A stretch of DNA of 64,000 nucleotides from Klebsormidium nitens (Eukaryota; Streptophyta; Klebsormidiophyceae; Klebsormidiales; Klebsormidiaceae): assembly GCA_000708835.1 (NCBI GenBank), contig DF237032.1:160792-224791 (forward strand), written 5' to 3'. The stretch's first letter is position 1, and the number at the start of each line of letters is the position of its first letter. The notes beneath the pieces are model-generated. The model saw nothing but the letters and a program-made list of their open reading frames with translations, searched no databases and was not told the origin of the DNA. Of this stretch, positions 46,166 through 57,700 are shown in pieces. Position numbers and translations under genes: made by a program.

Positions 46166-49100
46166 TTAACCGGTAGAAACGATCGAGCTACGAAATGCAC
46201 AAGAAGCACTGAAGGCATTTAGAAATCCTTGACTCCCATCTGTGACATCACAAATTAGACGAGCGCGTCGAAGAGCTCGGTAACCTACCATGTTGTAGCG
46301 GTTGAAGATGCAGTCGGTTGAAGTCACGCCGGACGTCTCGTAGTCCGCATTCACGCCCTCCACATATTCGCGAAGGAGGAAGCCGTCGAGCGTTTCCGTA
46401 GCCGAGCGCGCTTCCTCTGCGCCGGGAGCAAACATTTGGCCCAGGAACTGGGCAGGGCAAAGCGAGTAGAGCTGAGGCGAGCGCAAAGCAGATTGATTCG
46501 AGACACTTGAGCTTAGCAGGAGTCGTTATCAGGCAGGTAGACGGTAAGCAGAGCTTTTCGTGGTGTAGAAATGGAGGGCTGATTGATCTGTTGACCCGTT
46601 TCAGCGCATCCGCTCCGTTGTAGGGCCCACATGTGACCGAAGGGATCTCACAGGTACGTCCGATCAGATGCGAAGAGCAATTGAGCGGCCTACAACGGCA
46701 TGTCCTGAAGCAAAGGGGAAGGACTCAAGGTTCCGCCAAATCGGCCATCCACGGTTTGAGATGCATGACGCATATTCAAGCGGACAGCAGAAGCGAATAA
46801 GAAGATTGGCCGCCTGCTCTGTACCGCCGCCGATCTTCCGAACTACTTGAAGTGGAACGGCCTGAACTTCTACATGTATCCGAAGCATTTCAACTCATCG
46901 CGGCTCTGCATGTTGTTCCACTTGAGTGGATACCTCTCCTAAAGTCAGGTCACTTTCCTCACCTTGACAACACTAAAAGCATCTTGAAAGCTCACAAAAA
47001 AACCGCTCGTAAACCAACTCACCATGCTGCTCGGCAGCGCAAAGTCGTTTCACCGACTAAGTTTTGGTATCTGTGAGCTCAAAATTCACGTGCAAGACCT
47101 GCCTTCCGCCCGTTCCGCATCAAAAAGCAGGTAGTTTAACCCTGATTATCATAGAAGGAAACAATTCTGGAAAGAGATGCGAGGATGCTCACTCCGTGTA
47201 CTTCCGCACCGACCACAATCCTCTTGAAGTCAAAGTTGAGAAAGTAGACGGGCGGGTCAGTAATGATGTCTTCTTCGACTTCTGCTTCCAGCTCCATTTC
47301 GAGAACGTCCGGAACAATCACGAGCAGGGCGTTCGGACGTCCGGCGACGCGGCTGACGCTCGCGAAGCTGTCAGTGCTGCGCCAGATGGTGGAGCCCGTG
47401 GCCTGGAGAGAAATTCTGCCGAATATGATCCGACTTCCAAAAAAACATCTATTTAATCTCTTGATTTTCAAAGGTGAAGTATCGCGCGCGAACTGAGTTT
47501 CTTAGAAGCCCTAAGAGATCTGGTCGATGGCCCTAAATTTCCCCGTTGCCCAGAAAGACCCTTGTACGTGCTTTCACGTTCAGCTAGAAGATGGAGTCCG
47601 CTGGACTGAAGTACGAGTTGCTGGAAAGAGGTGACTCCGTACTCTGAAAGAGACCGGGGGCAGAAGGAGATTCATTTCAGAAGTCATTTCATTGAATCCT
47701 CTCTGATGACTTATTCTCCAAATTGTCCAGCCACTCTCACTCAGGTAGTAAAAGCTCAGTCCCAGCGGCACTAAACCCTATAGTTTTGACACAGGGAAAG
47801 CATCGGCTGTTCACCTGAGCCGAATTCAAAACAATCGTTGGATCCCCGTTGAAGGTCAATATGAAGGGAAGCTCTCCGCCAACTTGTGCAACTAACTGGT
47901 CCAGCTCAATCGTAAGTCTCTGCTGCTCCTCATCATGATCGATGTACATTATCCCAAGGGCCGACATCCACGTGCCTTCTTGAAATAGTGCCACGTCTTC
48001 GCCTGGCTGAGAGGCCACTGTAGTGCCTGGGGGAAGACCGGACATGTGGACATTCACCTGGAAAGAAAGAGAGTTCAGAGAGCTTGAATAGCAACTTCAG
48101 CCTTCCAGATCTATGGATATTGATGTATATTGACGTGATATCGACATTGCAAGTAACAAGAAAACGAAACGGTTCACCGGCATGTCTTCACTTGGATCCG
48201 GTGAATCTTTGCTGCGCGCATTTCCCCCACTACGCTATCAACAGTAGCCATAATCAGGCTGATGACAGTGTACAAAGCCAATGTCCTGTGGAGTCGCTTA
48301 TCTGTTCCAAGGCGAGCCCAATCTTAGTGTCAGCAGCTTGCAGGCCGGTTTGGCAACTGTTTTGGTGCGAGTTTTGCGGAAAGACACCTGGCTCGAGCTC
48401 ATAGCTTTTCATCCTCGTTGCATTCTTCCCAAGTGCTTCTGCTTACCGTATCAAAAGAGCAGATATAATAGTCACCCTTGCTTTTTGCAAGTGGAAAAGA
48501 TGTGAATCTTGTGACTCACCTGCAGGCGCCTGTCTGAGACCATACAGTAGCTCTTGTCCTTCTCTCCGTCGAAGTCGAAAGTGAGACTCTCTCGACCATT
48601 GCGCCTCACTATGAAGTGTGACTCCAAAGCGTCCGTTGCTCCGAGAATGGCGCCTGCAACAATATGTACAAAGCAATTCAGAAGGGTTAAAGAAGGGTTT
48701 GGTTTTATAACGTCGTCCTTTCTGCTGGTAGCATAAACCAAATTAGAGAATACAAGCATATCCTAGTAGCGCGAAAGCCACCATGTCAATATCTTTACGG
48801 ATCAACGCGAATCGTACGAGGCTGGTTGACTGGAGTGCAGTTGTTAAGGATAAAATTGCACCAGATAAGGACATCTCGCAATGTGGCCACGAGAGTGATT
48901 GACACAGCAGGGAAGTGTCTCAGAACTCAAGTCTCCCCCTGATGAGCGGAGACATGGTCGAAAACAAAAAGAAGTTAGAAAGCTTGCCAGGACCGCAAAG
49001 AGAAGCTCCGCCTATTCTCTTGGTGAAGGCCGGCTCAGATGGTCTTGTCATGCATGAAATTCAGGAACTCTTCTGAAACATTTCAACAAAGAGTATTGAA

Positions 49101-49186
49101 GACGACGATTCATCACCTTTTGCAGCGCGGAAGTGCACCATAATCACGAAGAGCATCAGGCTGATGGCCGCAGCAGATGGATTCAT
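46166..49186 (-). CDS. Secreted root-cap/LEA-like protein
   Basis: Member of the land-plant root-cap/late-embryogenesis-related family (extracellular proteins of unknown biochemical role). Exons in transcript order: 49186-49117, 48653-48520, 48057-47815, 47402-47193, 46471-46166, giving 320 residues with all phases consistent. The first exon encodes a signal peptide (NPSAAAISLMLFVIMVHF). The family core is clear: ALESHFIVRRNGRESLTFDF, DGEKDKSYCMVSDRRLQVNV and TWMSALGIMYID correspond to the HFxGxxG..FDFxGxxDKxFCLVSD..LQVNAH and W..ALGI blocks. Later parts follow the family order, with PNALLVIVPDVLEMELEAEV and a VHG motif before the last exon. That exon (PAQFLGQMFAPGAEEA, TSTDCIFNRYN) is read to its stop; the family C terminus varies, so a further splice at about 46285 is possible. 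In an alga this secreted protein cannot serve a root cap, so a wall or mucilage role is an inference. Confidence 0.8.
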
Positions 49187-51712
49187 CCTTCCACGATGCC
49201 TTCCGAGGAGAGCCATAGCTCCCTCTGGCTGCAATCAACAGCAGCTCAGATTCCTGATCGAATGGGAGCTCCAGCACCGGTCGGCTTTACGGCTCTTCCT
49301 CTGATGAGAAGCCCTTGTATCAGAAACAGCAACCGCGTGCAAAGAAGCAGCAAAGCTGGAGGGGGACGCAGATTGACATTGCAGATGACACTTCGCCAGG
49401 TTCTACCCGCTTTCAATCGTCGTCTTTTACGTTTACAGGAACATCTGTACGGTCATAGTCATCTCCTGTACGTTTGATTTGTTTTTGTACGTTCTTAGTT
49501 ATTGTGTAATATCAAGGTCAGCTTTCACGTTCACAGGCCGCCCGCGGTCAGGGTAGCCTTTCTGAAAAGATTCAGCGGGTTCAACTGACCCCAGGCCCAA
49601 ACGCTACATTACTTCTGTCTTCACAAGAATGCGCCTTTTCCTGTTTCTTCTGGTATGTATCCTTGTTCTTCGGAGCTAACTGGCGCTTGCAGTGTTCAGA
49701 TCTGGATTAGATTCTCTGTACGCACTCTTGATATAACTTTAAAAAGTCGCGAGCTTTTCTCATCACTGTAACCTGGTACGAAGTTCTTGATCCGTCCCAG
49801 GTCAAGGTACTTATTACCAACGTGATCAGGAAAGAACTATGTGCCTATGATTTGCATCAGAAAGGCTCAATCGAAACTTGCGGAATCGGTCGAAGCCATC
49901 CGCAAGAAAGACCGCAAGGTGCAGGCTTGCATCTCCGGCATCCTCGCCATGATGTGACTGCATACTGATCAAAGGTCTCAGAAGAGGGAAAATGCCACAT
50001 GGACCTTGAAGCACGCCCCTCTTTCAGAGGGCTTGAGTCAGCACCGGCTGGAAAGGTACCATACCGCACATGCTAGCTCCCTGAGGTTGGTACGTACCCT
50101 GATGATCACGTGGATCAGCCCAAGCTTAGCCGAGCACTCCAATGGATAGAACGATCTGATCTGCGATCGAGTGGGTCTTCAGCCCCTCCGGTTGATGCGG
50201 ACGTCCTAACTTGATGTGACAGGTAATTTCGCGGTGCAGGCTTTCGCTATGCAAATGCCGTACGTTTGGTTGCATGGTACTAGCGCAGGCTTTTGATTGA
50301 GCAAAGCCATGCGGAGCCCGAAATCTTAGTGGGATGCGAGCGTCATCTGCTAATCATCGTGGAGGTTCCGAGCCTTGTCAAAAGGTTTTCTGCCCCAGTC
50401 ACGACGGGGGCACAAGACCTCTTGTAGGAGCTTCAGATAATTAGAGCGCGTGGCTGAGTTTGCACGTCACTTGAGCACCCCTGACTCAGTGACAGAGCCT
50501 GGCAAGCTGTTGACGGTAGTCTGGTGCAGGCCAGTCACAGCACGCGTCTGAGCTCATGAAAGCAGTCCGCCTATAAAGTCTTCGGCGCCCCGCCCGTTAT
50601 TATACCCGCACAGGGTTTACTAAGTACGTTCAATCGCTCACGTACTGAGCTTCGGGTTTCGATCATTCTTGCTAGCTCAAATATACAGCCTAGAATGCCT
50701 TCAGTGATCCGGCAAAGACAGCTCATATGAAAGGAAGCACAGTAGCTCTGTAGCTACTGAGATTCACGAGCTGAGGGGTTCCCGCGACCATGACACACTC
50801 CGTTTGTGCGTGTATGCAGCTCTCAACAATTTGACGTGAATTTGCACGATCCTAGGTTGCTGCAATCTTGGATCAACTGCTGTCAAGCTGTACCGCTTTC
50901 ATTATATGATCACATGCATGTGCATGATCATTCGAACCGGGCGGACGGTCTCAGTGCGCGCGTGCTTACTGTGATCGAGGCGAGCATATGCGGCAATCGG
51001 CCCGCCCGCGGCCCAGTTAGGAGAGTATGCGAACAGTCGCGCCCCATGCATGTGGCACTGAGAATATGCAATTTCGCTAAGCCAGACAGCAGCGCGTCTG
51101 GTACACAAATGACATATTGGTTATCCCGCTGCATATCACAATCTGCAGTGAGCGTCCGACTTAGTGTCGATTTCAGCGATACACACCGCACATTTTGAGA
51201 AGACATTGATGCCTAGGTAAACAATACAGAAAGTCTGCTTAACGTTGTTAAGTAAGAGCTCAAAGTCTGCTACATAGTCCCTTCGTTAAACTTGCTGCGG
51301 AACCTTAATCAACGCTTATTATTGGTCCGACAATCGATTTCGACCGTACTTGCCACCCGGCATATGCACTGCATGTGCTCGTAACTTGGTCCGTTTACCA
51401 ACGACCGATTTAAAGCGGGCCAAAATCACCCAAGTAACTAGCGGCCCGTAATTCATGTATATCCACACGACCTCCCTTCACCTCTCATACCCATCTGTAC
51501 CTCCCTGTCCCTTCGCACGACGTACATACAATAACGTGATTAAACGCATACTATACAGATCACCACCATCAGAACTACTCTTCAGTACCTCCTCGAATCA
51601 ACAATCCCAACCCCGTTCCATCCTCCTCAGATGCTCCGCTTCGGCGGGAAGACCGCCGGCACCAAAACTCGTCAACGAAACGCCATGCGGATCCTCTCGG
51701 TTCTCAGCCCCT
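49187..51712. other. 2.5-kb spacer upstream of the root-cap-like gene
   Basis: Contains the upstream region of the root-cap-like gene and the XDH 3' UTR. Only short open frames without recognisable protein features are present, and no tRNA or repeat family was identified. Confidence 0.45.
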
Positions 51713-54700
51713 TCACACGCTGAGCTTGGGCCGCAAGTCCGCTGGCGCAAACGGCGCCGTGAATTCATCGACGCACGCCATACGAATCCTCTCGGGCGTC
51801 GCGGGCGAGTCCAATACAAAGTGCTCGTCGTGCCCCGCGTCGTGGCGCGCGCTCGTGATCGCGTCCTTGATCGCGAAAAAGGCGGATGCCGCCAAAAACA
51901 GCGGGGGCTCGCCCACCGCCTTGGACGAGTGGATCGCGCGCGGGTTCGTTGCGCCCTGCGCGAGTAGCAGGAATGTGTACTCGTAAGCTTTGAGGAGTTT
52001 TTCGCTATAGTCGTTCTTTTTCACTGTGTTCGATCCGGAACGCCCCCTTGACGTCTTTCACAACAAGGGGCGCGCTCGCAACCAATTTCAGGAACACGTT
52101 TCTTGCAATTCACTCTTTGTATCAGGATCGCGGATCTGGCGCAATGACACTTGATCAAAATCGATTGACAAGCGCCGCCCACGACGTCTCCGCTTTTTCC
52201 GTCAACCACGGTGGCAACTTCAACCGTTCGAAACATTCATCCCTTTCGCTAACCGTCACGCCCTTAAGCAAAACCATCACTCCTTTTCCAAGCATCTTTC
52301 TACTAACCCAAGGGATATCTTGATCCAACATACTGCGCGCCCCCTCACCTTGAGCAGCGCGACCTGGAAGTCGATCGGGATGTCATTCACAGTGGGCAGC
52401 TTGTAAGTGCCGGGGCCCTGTGTGAATAGGTGCCCCGGACGCACCCAGGGGTGCGCGGCGTCGCCCCACTTCAGCTCCTCGATGACGCACCACCCCAGCC
52501 CCTGGACGTACGCGCCCTCGATCTGGGGGGAAGAATAAGAAGTGACGTCAGCATGGAGCCAGAGGTGACGTCTGCAATAACCCATCTGTCAAAGCGGGGC
52601 CCCGTAGAGTGTGCAGGCGGTTGCGCTTTCATATTTCGTAGAAAATGCAAGCAGGACACGTTGAATCCGACAAGCCACTGGATTAGTAACACCGAGACGA
52701 CCCCAATTGTCCGAAAAGAGGCTCTCAAATCCGACGCCCAGTTCGCTCCAAATGAAGCAGACCGATTTCAAGGGCAGAAACGGGCACAATCAGTAACTCC
52801 GACCCTTAACATCCCAGAACGGGACGCCCAGATTCGCTGTATCCGATCCTCCAAACTCGTCGAGCCACAACCAACTCCTTACCTGTCCCGTCCAACATCG
52901 ATGGCCGGTTTGAGCGCCCTGCCCAGATCCATGACAGAATTTCCTCGGGTAAATAACCCGCATACAACTTAACCGCGACTCTTGTAAAGCCCAAACCGGA
53001 CGCCCAGATCCGCATACCGAATCCCAAACCCCAATTCTTCGAGCTCAATCCAACCCCTTACCTGCCCAATATCGATGGCCGGGTTGAGCGACCTGCCGAG
53101 GTCCATGACGATATCCGTCTTGCGCACGGTCATGTCTCCGGTCAGCGTGTCGATCTCGACTTCAGATGCAGCGGCGCCGTACGTGAAGTAGTTGAACGGA
53201 CGGCCCTTTCCGGTGGCGAAGTCGAAGTGCAGATCGGGCGTGCGGTAGAAACCGTGCGCCGAGAGGTCGATGCGCTCGAAGTAGCACGCGGCCGCCAGCT
53301 GCAAGGTTTGGGGATGTATAAAGTTTTGAGTATGAGTTTCTCCGCTCGGACTCTTTAGCTTGCGCAACAGAAGCTGTGCCACATTCACCAACGTAAGGGG
53401 CTTTTCACACGCCTAGCCCGACGCCTTCTCTCTTTCCGCAATATCTCGAACCCAAAGTTAATCAAGAAACAGAAAAGGTTCATGGCGTGAGTACCTTGGC
53501 GAACGACGTCTCGGGCGGCAGCTTTTCCTTCATGGGCGCCATGCGTGCCAAGATCTGCTCACACGCGTTGTGTACTGCACCGCCGTACAGGTCGGAAGAA
53601 GCGGAGGCGGCGGTGGGGGAGGTGTTGGGGACCTGGACGCAAAAGGCAAGGGTCGTTGAAACACTTCTCTCAGGGAACTTGCTCAATTCTTGAGTGTGTT
53701 TCCAGGTATTTTGGTTAGCTTTCGACGGGGAAAGCAGTGGCACCGAACGCTATTGGCGAAACCGGCTTCGCAAGATTCACATAGCCGCGGTTCGATTCAT
53801 GGTCGGCCGGAAAGGGGAGAATGGAATAGAGGAAGCTGAACGCACGGCGGCAGGTTGTATGCCTGCACAGACACTGCTCCGCAAAGGCCGGCATTAAAAT
53901 AGAGACTTAAGCGCTAGCAAAATGTTTTCACAAACAAACAACCCTAGCAGGAGGATCAACATAACAGAATATGGACGCCGGTTAGCCCCACTTGGACTCA
54001 GGTCAGCCTAAGCGGGCGGGTTAACCCACCTTGTCGGTGCTGGTCTCCTGGATGAAGACGCTGCTAACCGGGATGCCAAACGCGGTGGCGGCCACTTGGG
54101 CCATCTTGGTGTGCAGGCCCTGCCCCATCTCGATTCCGCCGTGCGTCACCAGAACCGTTCCGTCCGTGTACACGTGGACGAGCGCACCCGCCTGCGGAAT
54201 AGAGGATTCGGTCACAGAAGCATCGGCTACAAAAGCATCGGTTACAAGAGTATCCGTTCCGCCAAACTCAAACAGTGCCACAGGCCTACAAATCATATAG
54301 CATGGCGCCAAGTACCACAAGGTCATGACCTGAGAACGGGTTTGGGTTAGAGAGGGATAAAAGTAGCAGAGATTGCGGAGCTCGAAAATCAATCTAGGTT
54401 CTTGGTCCTACCCCCCAGCTAGGCCGCCTCCCCGTCTACGCAACGAACTAGCACGCACTGGCGAACCCACCTCCTCTCGTCTCTGCAAGACTCCTATCAT
54501 GAAAGCACAGCACTGCACCGCCGACTTCTTTGATCTAACTAAGAAGATACTTTTCAAAAACCTCCCACTTCAACGCAAAAAATTAAGTTGAACACACTAG
54601 ATGATCTGCAGCCAGTCGTACCTGGTTCATGAACTTGGCGGTAAAGCTGATCCCAAACCGTGTCGGCACGATTGCGAGCCCCCGCTTGCGGTACCGGTTC

Positions 54701-57700
54701 GCGGCGTTGAACGCGTCGACGGCCGCGCGGGTCTCGTCATGCTTGGAGGACGCTTTGAGCTCCGCCCAGATGCGCCGCATCGTCGAGTTCTCGAGCGTCT
54801 GCCCGAAGTAGGTGACGTCACCTTCTTTCTCCATGTTCAGCTCCTGCAGTAAAGGGAAGAGAATAGATATCACTGAAATAGATAGTGACGTTACCTGAAC
54901 GGAGGCAAGAGGAATATTTCTTGGAACGAAGATTCATGTCGAGTTCTCGAGCGTCTGCCCAATGTAGGTGACGTCACCCTCCTTCTCCATGTTCAATTCC
55001 TACATTGAGGGGAACGGGAAAATCATGTCTTTGTGAAGGGGAACGGCAAAAAGAAGTAGACGCGAATCTCGTGCATCTGTAACTTCTTAAACGTCTGCAT
55101 CTGGAAGCCTGAACTCCTAGACCCGTTTCTCTCACCTGCACTTCTGTGGTGCTCTTTCCAACCTCCCGCGCCACGTGCTCGATCCAACTCTCGACGACGA
55201 GCATCCCCTGCGGCCCGCCGAACCCGCGGAAAGCGGTGTTGGTCGGCTTGTTGCTGAAGCATACCCAGCCGTGAATGCGCATGTTCGGGATCTGGTACGC
55301 GTTCTCGGAATGGTAGATCGCGCGCTCGAGAACAGGGAGCGACAGGTCGAGCGAGTTGCCGCCGTTGTTGTAGAGGTCGACGTCGAGGGCCAGAATCTTG
55401 CCTTCCTTGGTGAAGCCGACCTTGTACCTGGAGACGAGACTTCATCATAATTAAAATTGCCCAGGACGGGGAGTTCAAGCTTCCTCCAGGAGTTTGGGCG
55501 GCTGGGTGTAGAAATCGTAAGGGGACGGGAAACCAAAAAGTCGGGCGAGGACCCACCGTCGTTGGAGGACTCGACGTCAAGTAGTCAGTTTGCCGTCCTT
55601 AGCGAAGCCGACCTTGTACTAGGCAGTGTTACGAAACAACGACATGCGATACCAAACAAGGTTAGAGCCGTTACTTTCAGGCATTGCGGCGCCGTCCACT
55701 GAAAGGTCCACTGAAAGGTCCACTTCTGAGCCCGCCATCTTTGCCTGGGGAACCGGTTTCTGAGGGTGAAAGTTGAAGGCCTGTTCCATCGCAGGGTCCT
55801 GGCCAAGACAATACTAAAGCGATGCATCAGAGCGGGGACCGCCTCACTGTTTGCTCTATGATGCATCTGGAGCTTCACTCGACTACACTTCAGAAACTCC
55901 AGGGGGCCGTCCTCCCAGCCTCGCCTGAACTCGGTCTGCCAAGCGAGGCCAACGCAAGGAAGCTCGACAGAAGCCATGATTGTGGGTCTGACGAAGAGCG
56001 GCACTCACTTGCCGACGAAGGCGTGACGTTGCCCAGTGATCGCCATGTCCTGGTCGCGGTCTAGCGTCACTCTGACGGCCCGCTTCAACCAATATGCAGC
56101 GATCGCGGCGGCGCACGAAATGAAAGCCGTGCGGGTCTCTTTACCGCCGAAGCCGCCGCCGATACGACGGGCCTTGCTGATAACCTGCGACACGACGTGA
56201 AGCTGACGTCAGTGGTCACGAAACAAATTTAACCCGCTTTCGATCGGGCCGTCGCACAAATTGAAGGGCCGTGCGGGTCTCCTTCCCGTCGAAGGCGCCT
56301 ACGATGCGCCGGGCCATGCTGATGACCTGAGAGACCACGTAAAGCTGACGTCAGTGCTGACGAAATTACTCATAAGGACTTTCAATCGCGGCGGCACACG
56401 AAATGAAAGCGGTATATATCCGCTGCCGTCGAGCCCGACGCCGATGGGCGGCGTCTTGCTGATGACCAGAGAGACCACGTGTGTGAGGCTGACGTCATTG
56501 GTGACGAACGAATCTGAATCTGCTTCGGTGCAATAAGCGAACAGGATTGATGCGGCCGTGGCAAACTTGCCCCTGTCGACTCGTGTTAGCAAAAACATAC
56601 CCTCTCTTTTAACGAATCATGGCCGGAGCTCGTGATTCGTCGAGCAAACAAAAGAGCCGTTCATTTCTGATTGTGAGCATACGTGAGTCTTTGGCCGCTT
56701 CAAAGGTTGGAAAGGCAGCAGAGATATCTTTGAAACATGGTCAAATCACCCCTTTTCAATTCCGCCCATCACGATCTCAAGTCTCATAAACCCACCTTGC
56801 GCTGCGCAACGGTGAGCGCCTTTACAACAGCTTACCGCGTGAGCTTCGCTGCTTGCTAACCAGGAGGAGCAGTTTAGGCAAAACCCTCAAACCCTTTCAC
56901 ACTTCCATTGAAAACCCGACTCCCGAACCATTCCGAACCCCACCTTGTGTTGCGCAATCCCGAGCGCCTTTGCGACGTCCTGCTGCGTGTGCGTTGCGCT
57001 TGCGTCGAGGAAATAAGCAACCCCTACCAGAAAAAACCTGCTTAACGATCATTCCCTCCTCAGCTTGTAGATTAACAGATTTAGTATCGGAAACCCACCT
57101 TGTGCTGCGCAATGCCGAGCGCCTTCGCGACGTCCTGCTGCGTGTGCGTTGGTGCTTGCGTCGACGATATAACGGTCATCTCCTCGGCGGCCTCCCCCGG
57201 GAGACACAGGCACGAGTTGGGCTCCAGGTAAAAGTGTTCCTGGCCGCCCATGCGCACTTCCCCTTCGCAAACTTTGTAGCATTCGCCGCTGGCGAAACAC
57301 GCATCGACGTCTCCTTGCTGCAGAGAGGGGGGGAGAGGAGGCGTAAAGTTAGATGAAAATCAAGAAAGAGAATAGTAAGCCGGAATAAAAGTATGGTCAC
57401 CGCACTGGGACGGGTAGGTTTAGCTTGGCGGTTAGGGTGGGTACAGGTGCGGAGCAGGTATCTTTTTGGGTTAGGATTTTTAGTGTTAGTCGAGGCTTAA
57501 TATCATCTTGGCTTAGTATTATCTCTCTTGAGATTTATTGAAATTAGTACTCCGAGCAGAAGCAACGATTCCTAGACTTAAGTGAACGAGGGGATTCACA
57601 ATGCTTTTGACCACCCGGGGGCACCTCGCCTTCGGAACCTTGTGACAATCGCCGCTGGCAAAACAGGCGTCCAATTTACCTTGCTGCGGCAGGGAAAACG

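Noticed and set aside
51455-51967. 170-codon plus-strand open frame
   Set aside because: It covers the antisense of the last XDH exon and 3' UTR, with no domain or splice support.
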